Of a stretch of 64,000 bases of DNA, positions 51,601-63,686 are shown piece by piece. The number at the start of each line of letters is the position of its first letter. Positions within the stretch are counted from its first letter, which is position 1. The translations under genes were made by a program, and so were the position numbers. The stretch lies in the NCBI GenBank assembly GCA_946406115.1, contig OX291561.1, positions 6,068,273 through 6,132,272 of the forward strand, read 5' to 3'. The DNA comes from Apoda limacodes (taxonomy: Eukaryota > Arthropoda > Insecta > Lepidoptera > Limacodidae). The notes under the pieces are model-generated. The model had not been told where the DNA came from. It ran no database searches and was given only the letters and a program-made list of their open reading frames with translations.

Positions 51601-53403
51601 TTTACGAAACAAGCTTGTGACTATGCACTATTTCTGAGATTAAAAGCTTAATAATATAATTTGTTGACTTTATGATAGATTATATCTAAGTAGGTATTTT
51701 GTAACAAACAATTTGGTTAATTTATATAATTACGCGCAATATAACAAAATAATGTTGATTGTAATACATTGCTGCGTGTAGATTATAACGCTTTTACGAT
51801 ATGTTTCCCTCAGGGTGTGGTCAGAGATATTCTGAATACCAGGTCAGAGATATTGTGTTGAACAATTAAGTTGGTAGGTACCTACTTTTAACATTGTATT
51901 TTTCGTCTCAAAGTAGGTACCTATCTAATAAAGGTTAACGGATTAACCTCATCTTATTAACTTTAGCCTAACCATGTTTAATTCGAGGGTTTATCCTTTC
52001 CGTTATATTTCTTTGGCACAAACCATTTTCGAAACAAGTTCGGACAAGTTATTATATATACATATATATATCTATTATTCAAAAATTTAGGTTTTGTCAA
52101 CAACAATAATTAATTTGTCTATTTAAGTTATAGTTTCAAATTCAATGGGTGTAGAGGATTTACATTTTAAAAAAGCTGTTTTATCTACTAGCCTTATATA
52201 TTTAATTACTATATGTACTATAACAGAGTAAAGCCATTCTCATCGCACTGATATCGGTCTGTCACTGTTCTGTACTAAAATGCATCTGCTATCTTGTTGC
52301 CAATGCTACGCAATTGCGAAATTTGCTATATTAGCGCTTTAAAAACATACCCATAATTATGGCTCAGTAGGTTAGGGTTCGTCCATTAATCACATGAGGT
52401 TTTTTCAGCTACTTTTTGATCCCCCCCTACCCCACCTAATGTCACATGTATTTTTTGTTAAAACAAATCTTTGATATTTAACAATTATTATTAACGATAT
52501 AAAGGGTATTTGTCTATTATATTTCAATTCCCAATCTTAAGCTTTTAAAGAAAGTAAACAGATGTCGTTTATAAGACGTTTTATAGTTCTAAGCAAAAAT
52601 TACTGCATACGTTAATCTTTATAAAATTAATATACTTATAAACTTTCAATTGCGTTTTTCTCAAAATCAATTTATTAGGACATTCTTCTCTTCTTCGCCT
52701 GTACCGTTCATATAAGAGACACATAAAAATTATAACGTATGTATAGAAAAGATTTGTGCTTTAAAATACTATTTACTTAATTGTATGAAAAAAATAGCCT
52801 AAATACAGTATTTTGCTTATGCTTCCTTTTGCGTAAATATACCCAGTAAATTTTCTTTTAAGCAAAAGACACAAGTAGGTATGTTTAATATTTTTCGATC
52901 TTGTCTCTCTACCGTTTTAGTGCGCTCCTTAATGTGAAAAATACTATTTTACCTTGAAAAATTATGCTGGACACTTCCCTGGCTATTAACTTACTAATGT
53001 GACCAAAGGACAGAGATTTTCTGGCAGGTAGGCCACAGGCTATTCACTCTTCTTTTCGACCTGTCACTCGACATCTTCATTTAACTATATCACAAGTAGT
53101 ATCAGGATTTATAATTTTAACACTATTTTATTGGTTTTTCGCACAGAATTTCTGCACTGCATGCACGTCCTACCTATGAGCAGTCACCTTTCAGGCTAGG
53201 GCAAAAAAGCTCCTATTCAGGCCTTCGCGCCTCACGTGATTAACAAGGACCCCTTATCTGTTTTTATAAATTTTTTATGGAAATCAGGTCTTTTTTAGTG
53301 TCCAACAAGAACACAGCCTTATGATTCTGTCATATTTCCTTTCTATCAATTCTTATGCAAATGTACAGACAGGGGTCTTATGTTAACGGACGAGGAGGTT
53401 TTT
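51601..53403. other. AT-rich stretch, no gene
   Basis: Nothing recognised on either strand; only simple AT-rich sequence and short direct phrases such as GTAGGTACCTA. Confidence 0.45.
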
Positions 53404-53703
53404 TTAGCAAAATTTAGATAAAAAACGTAAGGGCAGTAGCTTTGCATACGTGTATAATGGTACTTTTACACGATGGCAATGACTAGACCTAGTTACTCGA
53501 TTTAAGGACAAGTCACTGGCTTCGTGTTTGTAAACGTCAAGTTTTAAATCTACATACGTATAATGGGTTCGCAATTTTTGTGCATTTTCCAGTGCTTCAA
53601 AATACGGCGATATGTCATTGGCATCAAACAATAAAGCCTGTCCCACACGCAGTTGTAATAAAATATATTTATTTATATATATAATATATAATTTATATTG
53701 CAA
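53404..53703 (-). other. Unassigned open frame with protein-like composition
   Basis: The minus-strand frame contains LRVGQALLFDANDISPYFEA and LENAQKLRTHYTYVDLKLDV. Unlike the AT-driven frames around it, it uses all residue classes and could be an exon or old pseudogene piece. The ATG lies in AT-rich sequence and is unlikely to be the true start. I do not recognise the family. Confidence 0.25.
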
Positions 53704-54428
53704 AATATGTCTATATAGAACTAAAATTTATTTATAACTAAAGAAAATATATCGTAATACGACTTGCTATTATTTATTAATATATTATAGCTCCGTGTGT
53801 GATGGGCTTAAGAGTATCGGATTCGCAGCGCGCTCCATACAACAGGATTTTTCTCCTCTGATGAATATCAATCCCTCAAACTCAATGTTTTTTGTTTTAA
53901 CAAGACCAGACAACTAATATCTAGGTCTGTTGTGTTACAGTTTTACGTTAAATTGTGTAGTTCTAAAATTATTAGAGTGCTTGTAATTTATGGTCAAAAC
54001 AGCTGCAACTTCGTGCTTATTATACACTATGACAAAAACGTTTCCGAAAATTTTAAAGCACCACAGACCTAGATAATATAATAAATTTTCTGAATAAAAA
54101 AACTTTACTGTCATTCTTCCTAAATTAAATGAACAAACACAATAATTAGAAACACAAAAATCATTAGTCAAATTTGCAAAAATCGAATTCTATCATGATG
54201 CTGGCTCGCTTGACAAACACGGGGGGCTTGAGACGGGGGAGGCAAGGCGAGGTAGCAGCCAAAATCAGTCGCGGGCCATCCGTGAGCGAATCTTCACTTG
54301 TAGTGTGTTTGATGTAAGTAGGTAGGTACCTACGGAAACAATTACGAAAATATCACTGTTGCATGTTTCGTTGAGCAGCAAGTTGATTAGTTTTTTTTGA
54401 CCTTTAACTAGGTAGGTATTTAGCGTAA
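53704..54428. other. AT-rich stretch, no gene
   Basis: No feature recognised up to the Helitron start. Confidence 0.4.
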
Positions 54429-54970
54429 TCTATATACATAAAAATGAATCGCAACATTTGTTGCTAAGCGCGAAACTCGAAGACGGCTGGACCAATTCGG
54501 GTCATTTTTTTTGTTGTGTTTATTAGTGTTAGAGCAAGGTTTTTATGAAAGAAAAAAATAGTCAAGTCCGAGTCGGACTCGCGCACTGTGAGTGAGAGTG
54601 TGAGATTTTAATGAAATTTTGTTGTTTTGCACACGCCGGGGAAGGTTTCTAAGAAAGAAAAAGGGTTAAGTGCGAGTCGACCAGGGTCAAGTTCGAGTCG
54701 GACTCGCGCACTAAGGAAAACTCGAAGACGGCTGGACCAATTGGTTAATTTTTACGTTGTGTTTGATAGTGTAAGGGCAAGGTTTTTATAAAAGAAAAAC
54801 GGTCAAGTGCGAGTCGGACTCGCACTTTAAGGGTAAACTGATTTTAATGAAATTTTGGTAAGTTGTTATGCATATGTCGGGGAAGGTTTCTAAATTAGTA
54901 CAACCCTTTCACAATAGGTTGGTGCGGCAGTTGTTTAAAAGAAAGAAACACGGTTCACCGGGTCAGCTGG
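54429..54970 (+). mobile_element. Second-family Helitron with internal tandem duplication (542 bp)
   Basis: It begins TCTATATACATAAAAATGAA after an A and ends CACCGGGTCAGCTGG before a T, with a small CGGT/ACCG hairpin ahead of the CTGG. Inside, the segment with ACTCGAAGACGGCTGGACCA, GCAAGGTTTTTAT and GTGCGAGTCGGACTCGC occurs twice (about 54472-54715 and 54719-54895). No coding sequence. Confidence 0.65.
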
Positions 54971-55104
54971 TAATACCTATAAAGAGCACTGCATAGAGCG
55001 TGCAAAATAATAGTAGGTAATAAAATTAAAAGTGTAACCATTTGATTTGCAATTTATTGACCCTCGATCAGACAGGATCATGAGTAAGTTACACTTATAT
55101 AATA

Positions 55105-55462
55105 CTAGCTTTTGTCCGCGTTATAAGTGTAGAATTTCAACGACAACTCCTCACTTATAGAAAAAAAAACCGACTTACACTTGACGTTTTCAAGTAGCTT
55201 ATGTCCTTCTTCGGGACTCAAACTATCTCCATGCCAAATTTGACCCTTCCGCCCTGAATTCGGTTCTAGATATAAGATTTGAATGAAAACTCCTTAATTA
55301 TAAAAAAAACCGACTCACACTTGACGTTTTCAAGTAGCCTATGTCCTTTCTTGGGAGTCAAACTATCTCCATGCTAAATTTCATCTTAATCAGTACAGAT
55401 GTTTAAGCGTGAAGAGGTACAAACAGACAGATTTACTTTCGCATTTATGATATTAGTATGGA
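55105..55462 (-). mobile_element. Non-autonomous Helitron with duplicated core (358 bp)
   Basis: On the minus strand it starts TCCATACTAATATCATAAAT and ends GCGGACAAAAGCTAG before a T. The block CACTTGACGTTTTCAAGTAG followed by CAAACTATCTCCATG occurs twice, about 140 bp apart. Confidence 0.7.
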
Positions 55463-55689
55463 TTTTTATAATAAATACATACCTATTTAAAAATTTGCCG
55501 TATGATACCTATTTTTCAAAATAATTGTAGGAACCTACATCTACTGTGAACAATGTGTCACTAAGATTGAAAGTCTTGAAAGAGATTTCCAATTATTCCT
55601 AACCTAAGTAAAAATAATAGAACAGTAGGTATTTAATTTTTTTAAATATTAAAAAATAAATTACTATTATATATTAAAAATCGGCAAAC
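55463..55689. other. AT-rich spacer
   Basis: Nothing recognised. Confidence 0.3.
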
Positions 55690-55750
55690 AAGCCGACGGT
55701 CCGCCTGATGGTAAGCGGTCACCATAGCCTATGTACGCTTGTAACATTTC
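55690..55750 (-). repeat. Jockey-type LINE 3' end fragment
   Basis: CGGTCCGCCTGATGGTAAGC and GGTCACCATAGCCTATG are the inverse of the LINE copy 2 3' UTR; an A/T-rich stretch stands where the tail would be. Confidence 0.75.
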
Positions 55751-58370
55751 CATAAAACCTTCTTTTACTCTAATATCGGCCAGTACAGAATGTTCTAAAT
55801 CGTAAACAAAAGCAGGCATTATTAGTCATTGTTATTTAAAATTGAAAGTTGTATTAAAATAGAAATTATATTAGGTTATATAGGTATTTTCTTATGATTT
55901 TTAAGTAAAAACTGAATTTGACGAATAATAAATTAAATATAATAAAATTATTAAAATTTCTATATTATTATTAAAAAATAAATTATTAATGTGGCAACCT
56001 GCATTGTGTATTTTAGCAAATAATTATGAACACACTGTTTCACACAGTTACATGAATAGACTTATTTAGTATTTTGAACATCCTATATTTCATCAGAACA
56101 GGTAAATGTGGCCGAGCTTAGGTTGTAAGAGTAGCCTAATGTCGGCTGTGTCAGTTCGGCCGCCTCAAAATGTTAGTTATACTTTTATAACAGTGTGTTT
56201 ATATTTTTTTGCTGTAAAACACAATGCACACATTAAAACTAGTTACCGTTTGGAAATTTCAACTTTTTATTTTATTTATTATTGGTCAATTTTAAAATAA
56301 TAAGGGAAATAAGAATACATATACAACCTAATACGATTTCTATTTTAAATGTATTATAAAGAGTTAAAGTTATGCATGGTAAAGTTTCAACACAAATAAA
56401 TAATTTCTATTGATTTATTGCCCTTTTTACGATTCGACGTTAGGCTAGAAGAAGGCCGTAGTTAGGTAAAGGATAGCCGATATTAGGGAAATTTGCCGTA
56501 CAAAACTTTAAATGCTTATTATTCTTTGTCACGTAATTTAAGTTGTTTATAATCACTATATATACTCAATAACATAAAGTGTAAATGTCAAATAAAAAGT
56601 GGATAACTTCAAGGTTCAGGTATGGTTAGGACTGAAAGTTGCGTTTCATATTAAGGGGCCGATATTTGGGTGTTTTACCCTACTCCATTTAAAAAAATAC
56701 TTACTACGAATATTATTTACGAATTACAACCTTTATAGATTATTTTGGTATTATTAATTATCTATTGACCGCCAATGTTACATTTATGTTACCTTTCATT
56801 TCTTTAGTCAATCAGTAGGCAGTGTACACGCTTTTTAAAAGTTACAACTTACTACTTAACTTACTAATTAAGTAGCCAATAAGTACCTATAATGTATAAG
56901 TATTAATTTAAAAATGGTAAAAGGTAAGTAAATATTTGTACTTACATTTTACCATTATTAACATTATTATGATTTTAAAGTAAATTTTAAAAACGGTTGA
57001 TACCGTATGTGTGGGTCAAAATGTTACGAGGTACCGAGTTACCTACCTATTTTATTATCGTCCTTGCTGGTCTCCGTGAAAAGATAAATGAATGTCAGCT
57101 CAGAAACCTCCTCCTATTTCAATATTCATTCCTGCCTATAAATAAAGAATTTTTCAACCTTTATGAGTTTGTATAAGTTGGTACCTAGCTATTTTCTCAG
57201 AGAACGCGCCGAAAAAGAACGTCTAATACCTTTTCCATTAGAACCAATGACATTCTTTCATGCCTATAACTTTTGCGCAAGTGGTAGCAATAAATTAACA
57301 TAGTTTTATCGCGATCGGATAAACAATATGGAAGCACATTTAATACTTATTAAATGAAAAAATTAATGATGATTTATTTATACTTCGTTAATGCTCAAAA
57401 TATAGTATTTTTGGGTGAAAGTCATATCGCTTATCAGAATATTGACGTTCCAGCTATACGACAAAATTATACCAGAATAAGGCGCGCGGCGCGGGGAAAG
57501 GGGGTCTAGCGCCCGCATCGTGTTCGATAGGGACAGCAACATTTTAGCAAAAATGTAAAACGCTCGCGGGCGCCGCGAAGTGTATTCTCTTAAGGATAAA
57601 ATAATAAAATTTTATCGAGACGCCATCTTGTAATTGTATTTAAAATGGAAATTTTGTAATATATAAGGTACTGCGCGTAGTTACTAGCTTATTCTTCCTA
57701 ATTTACTGTCCTCATGTCTTTGCTATACCTGTGTATAAATACCTTAACAAAAGATCCAACTGCAAGCTTTTTCATTATATAATCAGTTAAGTAGAGCGGC
57801 GTTTGTTGAGACAGCTGTGGCTGTGATAGGAAATCATTATTTAGGTACAAGAACGTAGAAAGAAATGTTGATTTGTTCAAATTTTAGAATACTTCAGATG
57901 TATATATACAGGCCATGCTGACTGCGCCACATTGTTTTACTCTAAAATCTTAAGGGCTCCGTAACAAACAACCGGATAATAATGTGTTACGATGGTAAAA
58001 TACAGCATCTAAGGGGCTGTCCATTAATCACTTGATGTTTTTTTAGCATTTTTTAAACACAAAGCATTTTTTCACAAATCAGCCCGGCAGATAGCGCTGC
58101 AGTCAGTATCATGCAGGAAAATCCCGAATCCCAATCCCAAACTAAGCAAAGCTGGCTATGGATATCAAACAACGGATACGAATACATTTTTTGTAAATAA
58201 ATAACATATTAACAAATTAGGTCATTAAAGTCATCGAAACTACTAGAATAGAACATTACTGCCGCGGCCCGCAAATACAGCATAACCAGGTGATCGGAAG
58301 GATGCGGGCTACGGCGTAGCCGAGGCATGCAAAACAGAGTCCGGTTATGCTCGGTTGTTTCCAAGACTTG
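55751..58370. other. AT-rich stretch with one GC-rich island
   Basis: No coding gene seen. At 57480-57590 a GC-rich block (GGCGCGCGGCGCGGGG ... CGCTCGCGGGCGCCGCG) has two GC-rich ends flanking GTTCGATAGGGACAGCAAC, likely a repeat fragment. Confidence 0.4.
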
Positions 58371-58480
58371 TGTATAAACTGCTACCTTATTTTATTTTGT
58401 CTCAGTCGTAATACAAATTTCCCACAGAAATTAAGTGTTATAATTATCAAGTGAATGTTATGCTCTTCAACATATGGTCC
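58371..58480 (+). repeat. Left LTR-like end of the third BEL/Pao relic
   Basis: TGTATAAACTGCTACCTTAT and TTTATTTTG-CTCAGTCGT match 60065 onward, and a further phrase (TTATG-TCTTCAACA) about 80 bp on is also shared. After that the two sides diverge. Confidence 0.55.
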
Positions 58481-58560
58481 TTTGATCCGGGTTTATCAGC
58501 GAATAGTGAATAAAACACGGCATAGCGAGAATCCACATTTTAGAGCGAAGTCGACGAGCG

Positions 58561-58990
58561 ACGAAAAAAATGGGATTTAAAGAAAACCAAATACATAGGA
58601 ATTTGCCGTGATTTATCCGTGAAAAAAAATATTTGCCGCTTTTATATTCCTTGAGTTACAGAGTTTTCTTTTCAACTTTACGCAAAGTTAGCAGAACAGT
58701 AACGAAAAAAATGGGATTTAGAGAAAACCAAATACATAGCAATTTACCTCTAATTTGCCGTGATTTATCCGTGAAGAAACATAATTTGCCGCTTTTATAT
58801 TTCTTGAGTAACTGTGTTTTCTCCTAACTTTACGTAAAGTTAGCCGACAACTAACTAAAAATTTGGTGTTAGAGAAAACCAAATAGATAAGAATTTGCCG
58901 TGATTTTGTCGTGAATGAATAAAATTTCCCGCCGTTATATTATTTTACTTACAGAGTTTTCTGCTAACTTTACGTAAAGTAACATACTAC
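58561..58990 (+). repeat. Tandem array, three units of 141-150 bp
   Basis: Units start at 58561, 58702 and about 58852. Each has GGGATTTA-AGAAAACCAAAT, AATTTGCCGTGATTTATCCG and a near-palindrome; in unit 2 that is the perfect CTAACTTTACGTAAAGTTAG at 58824-58843. Units differ by roughly 15-25%. Confidence 0.8.
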
Positions 58991-59564
58991 GTTAGTAGTA
59001 AAAAAACAACCAACGGAAAATTATTTTTTGTTGGAAGCCGATCGCATAGTATTTTGCTAATATGTCGTGAATAAATTAAAGATGTTCTTCGATCTGAGGC
59101 CAAGATATAGATAAGATATTGTACATACAAATAATTTTAAATATATTACTTCGTATCTCTATCTTTAATTTTTAAGTATTTTGTCTCGTTTTCGTGTATG
59201 AAATAGAATTTTGAATGCTGACATCATTGACACCATAATTCAAATACGTGTTATCTGTGATCAGCTCGGTGGAGCGTTCGAAAAGCAACTTAGTATGGTA
59301 GAGTTACCACTTCAACCATTTAAACCGAGTTCCAACCTGTATAGCCGTTCAAAAAGTTGTGTAGTTTTTTTTGTCTAGCTGAGTTTTTGGGGTGCAATGT
59401 CAGTCGTGTAAAAAAAACCTTACGAAAAAAAATTATTCATGACAAGCTTTGCTAAGCTTAGAATTAGATGGCGGTGTGTGTAATATTCACTTATGTTTAT
59501 TAATTATATACATGGCAGATGCATGGCGAGAAGCTTATATATAATATGCTTATATTGCCGAGTC
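58991..59564. other. AT-rich interior of the third BEL/Pao relic
   Basis: No polyprotein block recognised here; AACCGAGTTCC and GCCGTTCAAAAAGTTG near 59320-59350 resemble the end of the element at 37577-38490. Confidence 0.35.
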
Positions 59565-60064
59565 TTTGATAATGGATGGTACTCAATGGCATTTTATAAA
59601 TGCATGTAGTCCAAATTTTGGTGGCTTGTGTTGTTGTACCGGAACCAGTAATGCCTGATAAAAAAATTCAAATAAATAATCTTTAACGTTGGGAATACAC
59701 TCAAAACTTTTGGTAGTGGTGGCAGGAAGAGTACCTATCGAGACTCCAGCAAAGATCTAAGTGGATAAAAAGTAAAAAGAGTTTGAACTAGGTGATATAT
59801 AGTACTAATAAAGGATGATGGTTTAACACCTGGTAAATGGGCCCTAGGAAGAGTTGTGGTCAAACATCCAGGAACTGACGGTGTCACCAGAGTCTACAGC
59901 ATCTAGTGCGGGAACACTTTTCTTGAAAGATCAATAACAAAGTTGTGCGCACTGCCCATTGATACTGAAAGTAAATGTTAATAATTATTATTGAATTTAA
60001 TAGCAGTTTAAGTAGCAATTTTTTTTAAAAAAAAAGAACTCGGTCGTCCTTTTGGTGGGGGGCA
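59565..60064 (+). pseudogene. BEL/Pao pol C-terminal relic (integrase end and DUF5641)
   Basis: Frames read DGTQWHFINACSPNFGGL (the catalytic-glutamate side of the integrase core, usually W-FIPP-APHFGGLWE), then WWQEEYLSRLQQRSKWIKSK, DDGLTPGKWALGRVV and VKHPGTDGVTRVYSI, and finally RSITKLCALPID. The last four are the DUF5641-type C-terminus of BEL/Pao integrase, which ends with the K-LCPLP motif. A deletion removes the segment between FGGL and the C-terminal domain. A purine tract (GGTGGGGGGC, 60053-60062) and an LTR-like start follow, as in an intact element. Confidence 0.75.
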
Positions 60065-60200
60065 TGTATAAACTGCTACCTTATTTTATTTTGACTCAGT
60101 CGTTATATAAATCTTCTGCCGAAAAGAAGTTATCATTTGCAAACTTTCCCCTCAACCAAAAGTCAATCTTATGGTCTTCAACAGCTTGTATAGTGTTTTT
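60065..60200 (+). repeat. Right LTR-like end of the third BEL/Pao relic
   Basis: It starts TGTATAAACTGC immediately after the purine tract and matches the left LTR-like end for its first 120-130 bases. The full LTR length cannot be set. Confidence 0.6.
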
Positions 60201-61277
60201 CACAAACATTTCTGTAAATTAAAACAATAACATAATAACGTTCATGTTTATTTAAAAAACTAATTATATTGACAACTTTAATGATAATAATAAAAATAGT
60301 TTAGGTAATTTTCGGAATTAGCGGAATAATTTCAAATGTCCATTTCATTTTTTATATTAATTTAATGGCGCATCCTTTTTGTTGTGTTAGTCCGAAATTT
60401 AAATAAACCTTGATCAGTTATCTTTTTATTTACCAATGTTCTAGTTTAAAAAAGTTTGTTCCATTTTCAAATTACATATTTGACCGCTCGAGCACTCGAA
60501 TTGGCTTGCGGGCCGCTCCCTGATACTGTACTGCAAGTACGATTTACTCCAAAGACGCTTGTGCAAAATATGATCGCATATCGTAGCATGTTTGGGAAAA
60601 AAGAAATAAAAGCTTCTTTAGACTGTGTGTAGTTTTTAATCTGTGAGATAATTTTATCGTGAATTTATCAGTTATTTGTAAAGCTATATGTAAACTAATC
60701 GTATTTTAAAAACAAAAATGGGACACTCGATGTCCCCACCTTTGATGAGTCAGCTACAATACAGGGCCACGCGAACTTAGTTATTTTATCTCTATCTAGC
60801 ATACTCGTAGTTAAGACGTAGGTGTAACCAATGTTATCTTTGTATACTTGTTTTGTTGTCAACGACGTAATTAAGCGTTGCTGTGTGGTCAGACTTGAAC
60901 CTTACAGAGTTATCTGGGCATTAACATGAAATAACTTTTTCTATTAACTTCAGACTAACCATAAAAAACCGGTCAAGAGCGAATCAAACTCGAGCACTTA
61001 TGATCCATCCATTTTTCTATATTTTTCGGAATGTGGAGTACTGAGTACCTACCTATATATGAATCCAACTCAACTCATGCTGTGCGCATCCGCTAACAAG
61101 TTTTTTTTGGAATTTTCAAAGCAAAATCGATTATGCAGGTATTTGGTCTTATCATCTTAAATATTAGGAAAGACGTTTGGGGGCATTAATTTATCATTAT
61201 TGATTATCGACCCCCTCCCTTACCCTGTATAAGGCCACATACGATTTCTTAGACCCGCTTCCCCTTCGTCCATTTTT
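60201..61277. other. AT-rich stretch, no gene
   Basis: Only a short ACCGGTCAAGAGCGAATCAAAC phrase near 60968, part of a dispersed repeat, was recognised. Confidence 0.4.
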
Positions 61278-61644
61278 GAAGTGAAAACTTCTTTAGCGGC
61301 GCTGTGCACTTTTTTTGTGATGGGTAAAAACTGTTAAACTCGCATCAGGTCACGTGTCCTGATCGAAAATTCGTAAGATTTCACTCGCGTTAGGACACGT
61401 GACCTTTATTTACATTAGGTTAGTTTTTATTTTTAGCATATGGCGATTATGGGTAGTACAGGGAGGTTGGATATGGGATTTTAATTCTATGACAGATTGA
61501 GCTGTCAAATACACAACGTTAAAAAAGTAAATAAACAAAAGTTATTATTTTTAATAAATAAATATGGGTAAGAAGTGATGGGAAGTAAATAGCGAATATG
61601 TTTTCACTTCTGCCGGCACTCCCGGAGTGCAACCCGTTTTTTTT
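61278..61644 (+). repeat. Interspersed repeat, copy 2 (GAAGTGAAAAC ends)
   Basis: GAAGTGAAAACTTCTTTAGC at the start and GTTTTCACTTCTGCCGGCAC with the hairpin GCACTCCCGGAGTGC at the end match the copy at 417-851. The internal duplication of copy 1 is absent here, so this is closer to the basic unit. Confidence 0.65.
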
Positions 61645-61685
61645 ATATCACCAAGGTGGCTAACAAGCTTAGGGTCTGGAAGTTG
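61645..61685 (-). repeat. Worn LINE 3' tail
   Basis: TATCACCAAGGTGGCTAACAAGC resembles the inverse of the LINE 3' end (GCTTGTTTGCCACCTTAGTG); short and divergent. Confidence 0.4.
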
Positions 61686-63089
61686 TCGTTCAAATGATCT
61701 CGACACTAAACTTCGATAGAGATATCAACATTAAGTTCCCAAATAATCTTACAGATGGTAAAGGCGTGTTCTCTAGTTGGTAGTCTAGGTGGTGGTGGGA
61801 TATATTATACATATACCTATACATATTATACATATATCTATACGAATACATACATAAATTATAGTGCTACAGGATGATAATAAATATTGTGCGAAATGTC
61901 AGGCGAATCGGGGAAACGATTTGGAAAGAATAAGTGTTAAAGATTGTACTAAATAATTAGAAAGAAAAGTTATGATGAGTATGAAAGGAAGTGTTTACGA
62001 ACAAGCCGTTTGAAAGAATCGCGTGATGTAAATATTATTCCAATTTTCAATTTATTTATATTTATAATTATAACAAAAATTTATATTTATAAAAAAAAAG
62101 TAATAAGTTAGAGGCGGAGCGGAGATGTTTTTTATGAGTATCGGAAAGGAAATGAAAAATGGTTTCAAGATAAATGGGTGTTTTAGGGTCAAAAAGGATA
62201 GAGTAAAGGAGACAGAGGCAGAATAAGAATCAAATCAATAAAATTGAAATTGGCATCTAGACAAGACATTGAGACATTGAGTATTGAGTTGACATAGAAT
62301 GTCGTGTTACCGCAATTTTTGGGAAAACTTCCCATAAAAGGGGTTAAATCGCACGAAAGGTTTTTATTGCAGTTTCACAACTACGATAACGGGAAACTTA
62401 AAAGGCTTTAGGAACACCGTGGGGAACCATAAATTATACTGAATATTATTGTCAATATTATATCGTGAATTAAAAATGTATTCGTGCTTCTTTCAACTGC
62501 TCACCACCGTTGCGATATGAAAGCTATCAGATCATATTATTTTAGTTTACATTGCAGTTTATCTCAGAAAGCGTAAGTTCGCAATAAAATTGATAAAAAT
62601 AAATATTAATTGTTATACCTATTAGATTAATAATAAAGAGAACATGAATAAATAAATAACGAATGAGCAATATGTTTTCAATAAGGATGAGAAGTCATTG
62701 AACCCGGTTCGTTGTGGTTTAATTCCGCGTGTCTGCCTCGCCTTTCAAGGTTTTTGTCATAGCTCTATTACAAAAAAGGTTACGGATAGATATAAATATG
62801 CAAAACAAAACAAAGGGTATAAAAAAAAACAGTATTGAATCAGGTCTTTAGTTTAATTATTATTGGAAGGCTTCGAGTTGTCTGGAGGAATTCTTACTAG
62901 AAATGAAATCCCGTTCCGTTATTGCTGTTATAATGTACATTTTTCAATAAGTACCTATGCAGTTGTGGCCACAGTTACTGGACGGTGGCTATTTCGCTTT
63001 GGATGATAGATTGCCGTCGTCAAAAACTTATCGACGTCGTGTGCAACCGGCGTTAATTCGATTTTTGTGAAGCTGGTTTTATTTTGCAG
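61686..63089. other. Probable CREBL2 intron
   Basis: AT-rich DNA without recognised features up to the polypyrimidine-AG acceptor at 63089. Confidence 0.5.
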
Positions 63090-63231
63090 GAGTCTGCAGA
63101 GGGTGGCGGGGTGTTTGGGTCGCTGGGAGGGGCGAGCGTGGAGGGAGGAGAGCGGCGCGAGGGGGGCAAGCGCGGGCGCCGGCCTGGCAGGAAGGCGCAG
63201 CTCGACAAACAGGACATGAAAGCTAAACTGG
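63090..63231 (+). CDS. Crebl2: CREBL2 / REPTOR-BP-like bZIP factor, exon with basic linker (partial gene)
   Basis: After the acceptor TTTTATTTTGCAG, 47 codons and one base read ESAEGGGVFGSLGGASVEGG, then GKRGRRPGRKAQLDKQDMKA and KL, ending CTG G|GTGGGT. The block GKRGR(K/R)P-(R)K--DMKAKLERSRQSA is characteristic of CREBL2 (REPTOR-BP in Drosophila), a small nuclear bZIP factor that works with CREB-type partners; in flies it acts with REPTOR in the starvation/TORC1 response. The exon is GC-rich in an AT-rich region. The acidic/glycine N-terminal part is poorly conserved, so the upstream exon is uncertain (candidates at 44908 and 49598). Confidence 0.85.
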
Positions 63232-63686
63232 GTGGGTAGACCCCGTAATCTTTTGTGATATACTAGCACGCCAGTTTGACTTCATCATCGTATCTAACGA
63301 AACCCTTAACTGTTCAAAATGAAACATAGCATATATCGATATTTCGAAACAGTAAAAGAAGTATTAAGAGTACAGACAAAAAAAATTCCACTGGAAAAAA
63401 CCATCGTGTAAATAGTTCCGTTTGACCTTATTTAATTTTCTACTGAATTTCTCATAAATGTTTTAGTGTCTGCTTTTATTTTTCTTGTCAACGTTATATT
63501 GCTACGCTTTATTATGGATTCTGATCCGCCACTGAAAATTGTGCTGGTCATTTAAATGTAAAACGGTAATATAGGTTAATTTTACCATTGAATTTAAGTG
63601 CACAAACAGTGTCACTCGCCACTAGCTGGGTGTTGTTAGCTATTATCTGACGTGGAAACCCTTTGAAATGGATTTTATTTCATCAG
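63232..63686 (+). other. CREBL2 intron between the two core exons
   Basis: 455 bp, GT...AG, phase 1; AT-rich, no other feature seen. Confidence 0.75.

Noticed and set aside
62955..63269. Minus-strand open frame of 104 codons
   Set aside because: It is the antisense of the GC-rich CREBL2 exon, which has splice sites and conserved protein on the plus strand.
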